A stretch of 33,656 nucleotides of DNA, from positions 1 through 33,656 of the forward strand of contig QEVD01000057.1 in the NCBI GenBank assembly GCA_003576975.1, given 5' to 3'. Made by a program: the position numbers and the translations under genes. Under the pieces are notes generated by a model that was not told the origin of the DNA, did not search any database, and worked only from the letters and a program-made list of their open reading frames with translations. Below are positions 1-8,973 of the stretch, in pieces. The DNA comes from Candidatus Zhuqueibacterota bacterium (GTDB lineage Bacteria > Zhuqueibacterota > Zhuqueibacteria > Zhuqueibacterales > Zhuqueibacteraceae). Positions within the stretch are counted from its first letter, which is position 1. Each line of letters opens with the position of its first letter.

Positions 1-2226
1 TTACAACTTTTCCATCTTTTCTGCGAGAGCCTGAAAATAATGTTCACGCAATGTCGACAATGAAGCCTTGAGTAATGAAGAAATTTGCAGCGCCTCGCCC
101 CCGACCTTCCCCAAAACTGTAAGCGGCACGCGATGTTTCGCACAAATTGCTTCGATCTGCCTGCGCTGCACCGGCGTATACGAAATTACAACTAATGATT
201 GGCTTTCTCCGAACAACGCAAAATCCGCGCGTTGGAATTTGGGCAGCGTGATTTCTGCGCCAAACGAACGTTCTTCATTCAGGATGCAACATTCTGCCAG
301 CGCAACCGCCAATCCCCCATCCGCAACATCGTGCGCCGAACTGAGCAAACGCTGATGAATGAGTGCAAGGCAGGCGGACTGCACGGCTTTTTCCTTTTGC
401 AGATCGAGCGCCGGGCAATCGCCGGCAACCTGACCGTGAATGACTTTCAAATACTCGCTGCCGCCCACTTCTTCAAGATTTGTGCCGAGTAAGGCAATCT
501 CATCGCCCGCTTGTTTGAAGCTCGCCGTCGTCGCGTATGCGACATCATCTAAAATCCCGAGCATACCAATCACCGGAGTCGGATAAACCGCAGCCGTCGG
601 ACTCTCATTATAAAAACTCACATTGCCGCCGGTCACCGGCGTTTCCAGCACGCGGCAAGCTTCTCCGATGCCGGCGATGGCTTCTTGAAATTGCCAGTAA
701 TTCTCCGGTTTGTAGGGGTTGCCAAAATTCAAACAGTTTGTGATCGCAACCGGCCGTCCGCCGGTGACGGCCACATTGCGCGCCGACTCGGCGACGGCAA
801 TTGCCGCGCCCCGGCGAGGGTTGAGATAAACATAACGGCCATTGCAATCTGTTTTGAGTGCAATGGCTTTTCTTGTTCCTTTGATGCGAATCACCGCCGC
901 GTCGCCGCCGGGCATAATCACGGTGTTGCTGCGCACGGTGGAATCATATTGTTGGTAAATCCAACGCTTGTTCGCAATATTCGGCGCGCTGAGAAGCTGC
1001 AGCAGTGTTTCATCGAGATGTTTCGGAGGACGGAGCGTCGCCGCCTCGAACGCGCGCGTCGTTTTCAGATAAGCCGGCGCCTTTGCTTCCCGCACGTAAA
1101 CCGGTGCGCCGCCGCCCAACACCAAAGTTTCAGCAGGAATCTCAGCCACAATCCGTCCATTCATTTTGACATGCAGCACATTGCCCGATTTTACTTCGCC
1201 AATCTTTGCCGCATGCAAATCCCATTTGCGGCAAATATCAGCAATCGCCTGCTCATTGCCGGGTTTTGCCACCACTAGCATGCGTTCTTGTGATTCCGAC
1301 AGCATGATCTCATACGGCATCATACCCGCTTCGCGCAACGGCACTTTTTCAAGATTGACTTCCATGCCGTGTTTCCCGCGCGCCGACATTTCCGAGGTTG
1401 AGCACGTGATGCCGGCGGCGCCCATGTCTTGAATGCCGACGATCAAATCGGCGCGAATCATTTCTAAGGTGGCTTCGAGCAGAAGTTTTTCGGCGAAAGG
1501 ATCGCCGACCTGCACCTGCGGGCGCTTGCTTTCGCTTTCCTCTGAGATTTCCTCGCTGGCAAACGTTGCGCCGTGAATACCGTCGCGGCCGGTTGCCGAG
1601 CCGATCAAAATGACACTATTGCCCGCCCCGGCTGCAACGGCCTTGGCGATGCGATCGTGTTTAACGAGACCAACCGCCATCGCATTAACCAGCGGATTAT
1701 CGCGATAGCAATCTTCGAAATAAACCTCGCCGGCAACGGTCGGCACGCCAAAGCAATTGCCATAATCACCGATGCCTTTAACCACGCCTTTGACAAGATA
1801 ACGCACGCGGCTGTCCTCCAGACTGCCGAAGCGCAACGAATTCAACGCGGCGATTGGGCGCGCGCCCATGGTAAAAATGTCGCGCAGTATTCCACCAACA
1901 CCCGTGGCCGCGCCTTGATAGGGCTCCACCGCCGAGGGATGATTGTGGCTTTCAATTTTAAAAGCAATCGCCAGGCCGTCGCCAATATCGACAACGCCGG
2001 CGTTTTCTTCGCCTGCCTTCACCAACAGCGCTTTGCCCTCGCGCGGCAGTTTTTTCAATTGCGCGATGGAATTTTTGTAGCTGCAATGCTCCGACCACAT
2101 CACGGAAAAAATACCCAACTCGGTAAATGTCGGCGTGCGGCCGAGGATTTGCAGAATGCGCGCATACTCTTCAGCATTCAAACCGTGCTGTTGCGCCAAC
2201 TCGACGGTCACATTCGGTTCTGTCAT
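1..2226 (-). CDS. purL: Phosphoribosylformylglycinamidine synthase subunit PurL (small type)
   Basis: Catalyses the ATP-dependent conversion of FGAR to FGAM, step four of de novo purine synthesis, in the cytosol. The product is about 741 aa, the length of the small PurL that works with separate PurS and PurQ; neither is in the window. Visible PurL signatures are WSEHCSYK near residue 45, the [10 protein letters not shown] active-site stretch near 90, [14 protein letters not shown], and the second-half repeat with [10 protein letters not shown] and [18 protein letters not shown] chose the ATG at 2226 rather than the in-frame TTG at 2232, because it begins [10 protein letters not shown] and lies 2 bases after the stop of the upstream NHL gene, which points to coupled translation. 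The stop codon is the first three bases of the window, so the gene is complete. The family call is secure. Confidence 0.97.
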   Translation of the reverse strand: MTEPNVTVELAQQHGLNAEEYARILQILGRTPTFTELGIFSVMWSEHCSYKNSIAQLKKLPREGKALLVKAGEENAGVVDIGDGLAIAFKIESHNHPSAVEPYQGAATGVGGILRDIFTMGARPIAALNSLRFGSLEDSRVRYLVKGVVKGIGDYGNCFGVPTVAGEVYFEDCYRDNPLVNAMAVGLVKHDRIAKAVAAGAGNSVILIGSATGRDGIHGATFASEEISEESESKRPQVQVGDPFAEKLLLEATLEMIRADLIVGIQDMGAAGITCSTSEMSARGKHGMEVNLEKVPLREAGMMPYEIMLSESQERMLVVAKPGNEQAIADICRKWDLHAAKIGEVKSGNVLHVKMNGRIVAEIPAETLVLGGGAPVYVREAKAPAYLKTTRAFEAATLRPPKHLDETLLQLLSAPNIANKRWIYQQYDSTVRSNTVIMPGGDAAVIRIKGTRKAIALKTDCNGRYVYLNPRRGAAIAVAESARNVAVTGGRPVAITNCLNFGNPYKPENYWQFQEAIAGIGEACRVLETPVTGGNVSFYNESPTAAVYPTPVIGMLGILDDVAYATTASFKQAGDEIALLGTNLEEVGGSEYLKVIHGQVAGDCPALDLQKEKAVQSACLALIHQRLLSSAHDVADGGLAVALAECCILNEERSFGAEITLPKFQRADFALFGESQSLVVISYTPVQRRQIEAICAKHRVPLTVLGKVGGEALQISSLLKASLSTLREHYFQALAEKMEKL

Positions 2227-2228
2227 GT

Positions 2229-3563
2229 TCAAAATTGCACCCTGGTTTCAAGCGTTTTTTCGAATTTTTTGTAACTGGAATACGTCGGTTTTATTGTTAG
2301 TCGAATGATGTAAGTTCCGGCCTTCATCGGCTGATGATTTTGCGTCACGTGGGGAGGAATTTCCGAAGTAATCACCTGCCACGTGCCATCGAATAATTCC
2401 CGCCTCTCGCCGGAAAAGCGTAGAATATTCTCCATCGGTTTCGCCAGCGGTTTCTTCGCGGCATCGAGAATTTCGAGCGTGACATAACTGGGCTCCGTCA
2501 GAAAATACGTTAGCGAAAGAAACGCAGGATTGCCTTCGATCACGGCATGCACGTCACGAATATCGGCGCCAACCCAATAATATTGCACCGCCTCGCGCTC
2601 GGCGATGATAACCTGGCCGAAACGCTTGTAAATCGCCAGGCCGCGCGGCTCGTTGAATTCCTTTTCACCGCTGCCCCGCCGCCCGAAACTGGTGAGATAA
2701 TTCAAATCGCGGTCAAACTTGTGCAGGCAATGATTCGCGATGTCCGTCACATAGATATTGCTGTAGTAATCAATCGCAGCGTAAGCTAATCTGGCATTCG
2801 GCTTCTCGAGGCTGGCCATGGATTTGCCCGCCAGCAATTGCCCTTCCGGAGAAAATTTTTGCAGACGTTGCTGATTCTGATCGATCACAATCACAAACGC
2901 ATCTTTATAATACGACCACGAGTCGCTTGCCTCCGTCACGGCGATGCCGGTGGGATGGCTCAAATCGCCGTTTGCATTCCAACTGTTCACGAGCTGGTTA
3001 TTGCGATAAACGGCAATACGATTGTTGCCGGTATCCGCAATGTACAACGTCTGATCGGATGAGACGGCGACATCGCGCGGCGCATTGAACTCGTTGAGGC
3101 TGCGTACGAACTTCAGCTCTTTGCCGGGATTGAAAAAATGCACGACCCGGTTGTTGCCGGTATCCGCGACATAAACGTCGCCGTTGCGATGCGCGGCAAT
3201 GCCGTTGGGCTGCTTCAAGCGCCTTTCACCTGATTCATTCAAGCCATAGAATGCAATCGCGCTTTTGGAAGTATTGTAGATGATCATATTGTAGCCGGCA
3301 TTCACGCCGTAGACGGTCAACTCGTCGTCATCTTCTGCTCGTTTGGGATCCTCCCAACTATCCAACCGTGTGGCGGCCACGCCCTGCGGATTGTTGACCT
3401 TTACGCTGTTTTTGGTGTAGAGCTTGAGATGTGTCGCGGTCGCCTTCTGCACCCAGACATGAAGAAACGGCGGAAAAACCAGAGTGGTGGGATCGTATTT
3501 GTCACCTAGTGAATACAGCGAATTAAGGAGTACAGAATAAATTACAGCGGAGAAAGTATTCAT
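2229..3563 (-). CDS. NHL-repeat beta-propeller protein, 5' end probably rearranged
   Basis: A 444-aa protein of tandem NHL-type blades. The clearest read [29 protein letters not shown] and [15 protein letters not shown], roughly residues 110-310. The C-terminal 100 residues look like an Ig-like/FlgD-like beta domain ([15 protein letters not shown]). NHL propellers of this kind are usually exported or lipid-anchored. Here the first 20 residues ([11 protein letters not shown]...) form no proper signal peptide, and there is no clear ribosome-binding site before the ATG. From about DPTTLVFPP onward the protein and codon use look normal, while the bases before that match the AT-rich DNA at 3500-4058. 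I infer that the original 5' end was replaced or lost. It overlaps nothing but stops 2 bases before the purL ATG. No enzymatic role can be assigned. Confidence 0.8.
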   Translation of the reverse strand: MNTFSAVIYSVLLNSLYSLGDKYDPTTLVFPPFLHVWVQKATATHLKLYTKNSVKVNNPQGVAATRLDSWEDPKRAEDDDELTVYGVNAGYNMIIYNTSKSAIAFYGLNESGERRLKQPNGIAAHRNGDVYVADTGNNRVVHFFNPGKELKFVRSLNEFNAPRDVAVSSDQTLYIADTGNNRIAVYRNNQLVNSWNANGDLSHPTGIAVTEASDSWSYYKDAFVIVIDQNQQRLQKFSPEGQLLAGKSMASLEKPNARLAYAAIDYYSNIYVTDIANHCLHKFDRDLNYLTSFGRRGSGEKEFNEPRGLAIYKRFGQVIIAEREAVQYYWVGADIRDVHAVIEGNPAFLSLTYFLTEPSYVTLEILDAAKKPLAKPMENILRFSGERRELFDGTWQVITSEIPPHVTQNHQPMKAGTYIIRLTIKPTYSSYKKFEKTLETRVQF

Positions 3564-4058
3564 AATCTGAATAAGACACGATTATTAGATAACAGATGTA
3601 AAATTTTTCATCTACTGAAACTTTTTCTGACGCCAATTGCATCCAGTAGTCGAGGTTGACGTGATTGTCATTATAGTCACAGTAGGCGAAGAAACGATCA
3701 AATTTCTCTAATATCTTCTTGATTCACCCTTCCAGATTTATCCTTGCAGTGTGTCAAATGCTGGATCAATATACAATTCATTTTTTGCTTCCACTAATGG
3801 TATTGCTTTGTCAAATTTCGGTCTCAGTCACGGTAACTGATGATATGTTATTTATCTCGTTCGTTGATACAAGTCCCTCATTACTGATTCTCTGCCGGAC
3901 GGTCGGCTAATCCATATTGATGATGAAGCTCACCACTTTCTTTGCTCTATTGTATTGCAAAAGATTCTTTTGCTTTCACCAGCTTTTGAATACAGACTAG
4001 CTACTAGTTTTTTGCTACCCATGCTTTTGTGCTTAATAGCGCCATCAGTGTCAGGCTG
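3564..4058. other. AT-rich gene-less stretch with possible decayed coding
   Basis: No intact gene is convincing here. The DNA is visibly more AT-rich than purL or the S1-coding DNA on either side. On the minus strand, three short pieces in different frames resemble a broken EF-hand pair: DKSGRVNQEDIREI (bases 3701-3742) and then FDRFFAYCDYNDNHVNLDYW (ending near 3643). The plus strand also has short open pieces, including one reading LPDGRLIHIDDEAHH near 3895-3940, so the original coding strand is uncertain. This may be relic DNA left by whatever inserted or rearranged beside the cassette. Confidence 0.4.
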
Positions 4059-6446
4059 CTATTTACTCAAGCGTTCGGACAAGATAATCTTTTTGCTGTC
4101 TTTGTTGAACTCGATAACGACCAGCTCGAGCGTGTCGCCGACCGCGTAGCCGTCCGCGGGCTTTGTTAAATTCGGCTTGGCCAGATGCGACATCGGCACA
4201 AAGCCATCAACTTCCGCTGGCAATTCCACAACCACGCCTTTGTCGATCATGCGCACGATTTTACCCGCAGTTTTGGTGTGTACCTTGTATTCGTTTTCAA
4301 AAGTGCCCCACGGATTGACTTTAACTTGCTTGTAGCCCAAAGAAATTCGGCGATGGTATTTGTCCACGTTCAACACCACGACATCGACTTCATCGCCTTT
4401 TTTCACCACTTCACCGGGATGGCGGATTTTCTTGGTCCATGAGAGATCCGAAATGTGCACCAAACCGTCGATGCCATCTTCCAGCTCGACGAACGCGCCG
4501 AAATTGGTAAGATTGCGCACCACGCCCTTTTGGTGCGAGCCAATCGGATACTTTTGCTCGATGTCATCCCAGGGATCGGGCTCGAGCTGCTTGAGACCGA
4601 GAGAAATCTTGCGTTCTTCGAGATCGATGTTCAACACCTTGGCATAGACCATCTCGCCGACCGACACGATTTTGCTGGGATGGCGAATGTGCTGCGTCCA
4701 GCTCATCTCAGAGATGTGTATCAAGCCTTCGATGCCGCGTTCCAATTCCACAAACGCGCCGTAGTCGGAGATGCTGACGACTTTGCCGCGCACCACGGTG
4801 CCCATAGGATATTTCTTGTCGACATCGACCCAGGGATGCGGCTGCAGTTGTTTCAGGCCGAGCGAAATGCGGTCTTTGGCCTCGTTGAAGTCGAGCACTT
4901 GCACTTTGATTTTCTCGTCGAGCGAGACGATTTCGGAAGGATGGCTGACGCGCCCCCACGAGAGATCGTTGGTGTGCAGCAAGCCATCGACGCCGCCGAG
5001 ATCGATAAACACACCGAAGTCGGTAATGTTTTTAACCGTGCCTTCCAGCACCTGGCCTTTGGCAAGGTTTTCAAGAATGCGGCCGCGTTGCTCAGACATC
5101 GCTTCTTCCACCAACACGCGATGCGAGACCACGATGTTCTTGCGCAGCTCATTGACTTTCACCACGCGAAAATCCATCATCTGGCCGATGTAGACGTCAA
5201 AATCGCGAATGGGATTCACATCGATTTGAGAGCTTGGCAAGTACGCTTCCAAACCCATTATATCGACTACAAGCCCCCCGGTGATTCGACGTATACAGCG
5301 TCCACGAATAATTTCACCTTCTTCATAAGCGGCTAACACATACCCCAAAATTCTTTCGTCTTCTTCTTTTTCCTCATTTAAGGGCTCGATTGCATCTGAT
5401 ATGAATTCGATAAATGGCAAAGGACGCGGCTTCCATTCGGTCTCTCGCACTTTTTGAATTACTCCTGGAATAAAACTTCGCAAACGCGCCTTTCTGTCTG
5501 TATCGCTTTGGGCGACTACAACTTCGTATCCAGAGAGCAATGATGGTATATCCTGAATTTTCTCAGTCAGAAGTATTTTTGAAATCTTATACTCAAATTG
5601 TCTTTCCAGAGCAATACTCATTCCTATAGCAATGAAGGTTTCGACTGAAGTATTTGGTGTAATGCGATAGATCGCGAAGGGGGTCGAACGTACTGTCTGA
5701 CAATGGCTGCAAAGCAGGAAATCATAATTTTCGATAATGGATAATTTTTCGAGATAGCTAAAAGTGACGTCACTAAAACGTCCCAGAACATTCTCAATGA
5801 TAATTCTAAAGTCCAGGCGATCAATATCTGGACCATCTGAAATATGGCAATGCAGTGTTTTTTGTCCCCATTGCTTCGCGCGTGGATGCGTTTCGCGATA
5901 TTCACAAATCTTGTTGCCGAAGATGCAATAACGATTCCACCAATCTCGATCCGGAGGTGTATTTACCCAATCCGGCAGGCGTGTTTCGAGCAATCGTTTC
6001 AGTGTCGATTCTCCACTAAATTCCAGAATGTGTCCGCTTAAGCTCTTCAAGCACTCTGGTAATTCCTGGTCTCGATTGCTGGCATGACGTAGCAACAACG
6101 TTGGTCGATTAAGGGCAATGGCCATACCTAACTCGATGAGGACGTTTCGGGGCATTTGCCACATACCTTTTTCATTACGCCAGTAGGAGAGATCATAGAT
6201 GCCATAGCGAGCGTTGGAAATAAGCTCAATAGCTTTTTCTCGGAGGGTAACATTGGGGTCGAAGTATTTGCCCGCATAATCGAGTTCCAAGTTGAACTCT
6301 GGTCGGCACAAAACTTCCTGGCATGCGCTTAACAAATCGTCAGCCCATTCCGCTTGTGTGGAATAGGCGACGAAGCACTTTTGGCGTATGTAAGCTTGGT
6401 ACTGTGGACTGAGTCCAACGAAGTTTTGAGGTTTTTCTTCGTTCAT
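4059..6446 (-). CDS. Tandem TIR-like domains fused to ribosomal-protein-S1-type repeats (S1 domains 2-6)
   Basis: A 795-aa chimera. Residues 22-155 form a TIR-like/deoxyribosyltransferase-like fold (CFVAYS strand, ARYGIYDLS, then NVLIELGMAIALNRPTLLL with Glu105). Residues 205-315 are a second copy (PFAIYRI, ETFIAIGMSIAL) with Ala273 in place of that Glu. From about 375 to the end there are five S1 OB-fold repeats matching bacterial S1 domains 2-6, e.g. GLVVDIMGLEAYLPSSQIDV at 391-410, ISLGLKQLQPHPW, ISLGLKQLEPDPW and ISLGYKQVKVNPW. S1 domain 1, which helps anchor S1 to the ribosome in E. coli, is absent and the TIR-like pair sits in its place. Last gene of the three-gene operon; its ATG is 2 bases after the preceding stop. 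The S1 part could bind mRNA or the ribosome and the TIR-like part could bind or cleave a nucleotide; both are inferences. Base composition shifts between the two halves. Confidence 0.88.
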   Translation of the reverse strand: MNEEKPQNFVGLSPQYQAYIRQKCFVAYSTQAEWADDLLSACQEVLCRPEFNLELDYAGKYFDPNVTLREKAIELISNARYGIYDLSYWRNEKGMWQMPRNVLIELGMAIALNRPTLLLRHASNRDQELPECLKSLSGHILEFSGESTLKRLLETRLPDWVNTPPDRDWWNRYCIFGNKICEYRETHPRAKQWGQKTLHCHISDGPDIDRLDFRIIIENVLGRFSDVTFSYLEKLSIIENYDFLLCSHCQTVRSTPFAIYRITPNTSVETFIAIGMSIALERQFEYKISKILLTEKIQDIPSLLSGYEVVVAQSDTDRKARLRSFIPGVIQKVRETEWKPRPLPFIEFISDAIEPLNEEKEEDERILGYVLAAYEEGEIIRGRCIRRITGGLVVDIMGLEAYLPSSQIDVNPIRDFDVYIGQMMDFRVVKVNELRKNIVVSHRVLVEEAMSEQRGRILENLAKGQVLEGTVKNITDFGVFIDLGGVDGLLHTNDLSWGRVSHPSEIVSLDEKIKVQVLDFNEAKDRISLGLKQLQPHPWVDVDKKYPMGTVVRGKVVSISDYGAFVELERGIEGLIHISEMSWTQHIRHPSKIVSVGEMVYAKVLNIDLEERKISLGLKQLEPDPWDDIEQKYPIGSHQKGVVRNLTNFGAFVELEDGIDGLVHISDLSWTKKIRHPGEVVKKGDEVDVVVLNVDKYHRRISLGYKQVKVNPWGTFENEYKVHTKTAGKIVRMIDKGVVVELPAEVDGFVPMSHLAKPNLTKPADGYAVGDTLELVVIEFNKDSKKIILSERLSK

Positions 6447-6448
6447 GG

Positions 6449-8965
6449 TTACGCTTGCTTTTGTATGCGCGTCATATGTGCCTGCACTAGTTCTTGAAAG
6501 TGTGGTCCATTCTCGTACATAAAACTTTCAAAGAATTCTCCCACGACGTCTTCCAATCCTATGGCGTAGGATTCCGAACACGATTCCTTTTCCAAGCGAT
6601 TTCTAAGCTGTCGATCTAATGTCTGTTTGATCATCGCTTCTGTAAAATGCAATTGCCTATCTAAATCGGCCAGTAGGCGTGTTACTTCAAACTTTAGCGA
6701 GAGGCCTTCCCACAAATGCGCCAAAATGAATTCTTCAAATCGTTTCTGAATATCTCGACGAATGTCAGCATCAGTTGGCAGGGACTTTAGCGGTATAGCC
6801 AAATTCTTGAATCGACGAATCAGCCAGGCGGCCAATTCGCTTGGCATCATCTCCACCAACTTGGTCAGTTGATTGCTATCGTATGTTCCATCCGCCACGC
6901 CTAAGCCAAGATCAATAATTCGGTTCGTGTCCAACTGCTTCTCATTTAGCCATGTGCGCATTTGCTTCACTAAGTCGCGTCCCGCATCGTCCGCGTTGTG
7001 CAAGACCATGAGAGGAAGCTCGCTGCGGACAAGGCATTGCATCAGTCCATCTTGGAGTTTATCTATATCCGTCAAATTGCGCAAAAGCGCCATGTCCATC
7101 TGGCAAAGCCAACCATTTTCGATCACTACAGGTTCCAGCTCACGTACTTGCAGGTAGAGTATTTTGTTGACGTGATGCTTGGTCAACAAATCTTGAGAGA
7201 GGTGCTCAGTTAACACCGTAAAATGACGATCCGAATGCAAAGGAATTGATAATGTCCCTGCTGCCGGTCGCGCCACATGATGAGTGAGGGTGGTATTACG
7301 GCTTTGATAGTTGGTGATATATGTTCGCAAACGACTCTGCGCATCAGGAGTTTCTAACCATTTGGAAAGAGCGAGGTCTTGACTAAGTTTGGCGCATAGT
7401 TTCTCTAACAGTTGATCAAAAACAAATCTTTCGTTCTCGTCCAATTCACTCAAAATTGTGTCAAGCATTTTGAAAACCGTCTGCTCCAAGCGTAATTCTG
7501 CTTCCTCCCGTGTCTGCTTTAAGGCAACCAACAACTGGCCCATCAGCTCCCCTAAAACTTGTTTGAACGGCAGGTGGTTGATCTCGGTTTTGCTAAATTC
7601 GTTGGACTCAATGTTGGGACAAATTAAGTGCAGGAATAGAGCCAAGGGAGTATCCTCGGTCAGGTCATAGGCATCCATGAGACCACGCAATCCAAGGACA
7701 GGATCGTCGGGCTTAATCGGAGCGCGCAACCAGCGACGAAGAAAAGGATCGTCGTAGGTTGGCGTGAAATTGATAGCCGTCCAAATTTGTCTCTTGCCTT
7801 CCTTTAGATGAGCTACCGCTGCCTCAATGACAAAGGGTATACCAGGTTCATCTCCGGCATCGGTAAAAGTTTTATACAGCACGTCGCCGTCAACTGGAAA
7901 AACTCTGTTTATTATCGTGCGCATGTGTTCTAGCCCGATGCCTCCTAAGAGGGTTGATTCAAAACGTGCGCTGTTCTGGCTCAATGCGCGGTACAACTGC
8001 ATAGAAACATCACCTTGAATCTCAATCGCAGTCAGGCTTTTCTGCTTAATGACTTGAGAAATGGTATTTCTTTGCCTAGCAGTAACCGCTTGATTGTCAA
8101 ATTGGGCGAAACAACGACAAACTGCTTCTATGGGTAAAGTATTAGCTTTATCGCCGTCGCACTGCTTGCGATATAGCGCACCGAGCAAATCTTGGAAGGC
8201 TGATTGCGTATACCAATGTATCGGCGCAATCCCTAAAAATTTCTTTGACCAATTCGGATTGGCCACATATTCTTCCGTCCATTCCTTATCTCTAATCTCA
8301 ACCGTCCAATGGAACCGTGCGTGGGGATTGCACAAGTGATACTGTTCTGCAAGCAGCTTGATCTGTGACAATGTACGTGGCATTTCTTGTTCAAAATGAT
8401 CGAGGCCAACACTGATGAGTGTGCCATCAACGGACTTACCTTTTTTCTTCGTGTACTCGAAACGAATCGTCTGAGCCGTAGAATCTACTTCAAAACGTGG
8501 CAGGTATTCCATTCCGCTGCAAAGGATGGAAAGCGGTTTGAGTTCCGGATTCCAATCTCCCGCTGCACGGTTACGTAATGCGTATGGAATTCCCAATAAT
8601 GTCTTGAGCGCGTTACCCAATGCGCCACGTGTCAACCCTTTGATAAATGCCTTGCGTGAGGTGTACCACTGCGTGGCAAAAATATCCTCGATCTGATCGA
8701 CTGGAAATCTCGCACGATTGCTCACCTGCACGAATAATTGATGACATTGTTGTTGCGGCACATTGATATATTCCATGCGGATATTTAAACGCGGGTATTT
8801 TTTGCGATCTTCACGCCAAAGTGTCTCATCGGCATCAAGCGCATTATCAAGCAATTCCTTGACGATATACAAGTCCCACTCATGTGGAGGGCGACCTGTC
8901 ACACGACGCAGACCATCCAGCCGGACGAAGTCGAATTCGCGATTAAATGAGAAAGCTTCAGACAT
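6449..8965 (-). CDS. Topo VI-B/GHKL-type ATPase with a probable C-terminal TOPRIM domain
   Basis: An 838-aa protein. The N-terminus has a Bergerat (GHKL) ATP-binding N-box, KELLDNALDADET (36-48), and a glycine-rich lid RGALGNALKTLLGIP (113-127) of the Topo VI-B type. The usual DxGxG motif is not recognisable; the corresponding place reads VSNRARF (81-87). A transducer-like region follows to about 430. Near the C-terminus, ILYLQVRELEP and LMVLHNADDAGRDLVKQ, followed by IIDLGLG, look like the Glu and DxD motifs of a Topo VI-A/Spo11-like TOPRIM domain. This would be a single-chain type IIB topoisomerase-like protein or a DNA-acting ATPase in a conflict system. I could not place a catalytic tyrosine with confidence. 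Middle gene of the cassette, 8 bases after its upstream neighbour and 2 before the next, with no clear ribosome-binding site, so coupled translation is likely. Confidence 0.8.
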   Translation of the reverse strand: MSEAFSFNREFDFVRLDGLRRVTGRPPHEWDLYIVKELLDNALDADETLWREDRKKYPRLNIRMEYINVPQQQCHQLFVQVSNRARFPVDQIEDIFATQWYTSRKAFIKGLTRGALGNALKTLLGIPYALRNRAAGDWNPELKPLSILCSGMEYLPRFEVDSTAQTIRFEYTKKKGKSVDGTLISVGLDHFEQEMPRTLSQIKLLAEQYHLCNPHARFHWTVEIRDKEWTEEYVANPNWSKKFLGIAPIHWYTQSAFQDLLGALYRKQCDGDKANTLPIEAVCRCFAQFDNQAVTARQRNTISQVIKQKSLTAIEIQGDVSMQLYRALSQNSARFESTLLGGIGLEHMRTIINRVFPVDGDVLYKTFTDAGDEPGIPFVIEAAVAHLKEGKRQIWTAINFTPTYDDPFLRRWLRAPIKPDDPVLGLRGLMDAYDLTEDTPLALFLHLICPNIESNEFSKTEINHLPFKQVLGELMGQLLVALKQTREEAELRLEQTVFKMLDTILSELDENERFVFDQLLEKLCAKLSQDLALSKWLETPDAQSRLRTYITNYQSRNTTLTHHVARPAAGTLSIPLHSDRHFTVLTEHLSQDLLTKHHVNKILYLQVRELEPVVIENGWLCQMDMALLRNLTDIDKLQDGLMQCLVRSELPLMVLHNADDAGRDLVKQMRTWLNEKQLDTNRIIDLGLGVADGTYDSNQLTKLVEMMPSELAAWLIRRFKNLAIPLKSLPTDADIRRDIQKRFEEFILAHLWEGLSLKFEVTRLLADLDRQLHFTEAMIKQTLDRQLRNRLEKESCSESYAIGLEDVVGEFFESFMYENGPHFQELVQAHMTRIQKQA

Positions 8966-8973
8966 AAGAATCT

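Noticed and set aside
3719-3910. 63-aa plus-strand open frame as a small membrane protein
   Set aside because: Hydrophobic only because the DNA is T-rich; no ribosome-binding site and no conserved features.
4059-5270. S1-coding half read as the normal chromosomal rpsA
   Set aside because: Domain 1 is missing and the frame continues without a stop into the TIR-like half, with no internal start having a good ribosome-binding site that I could find.
4455-5336. 293-aa open frame on the plus strand
   Set aside because: Antisense shadow of the S1 repeats; its apparent internal repeats simply mirror the repeated S1 coding sequence.
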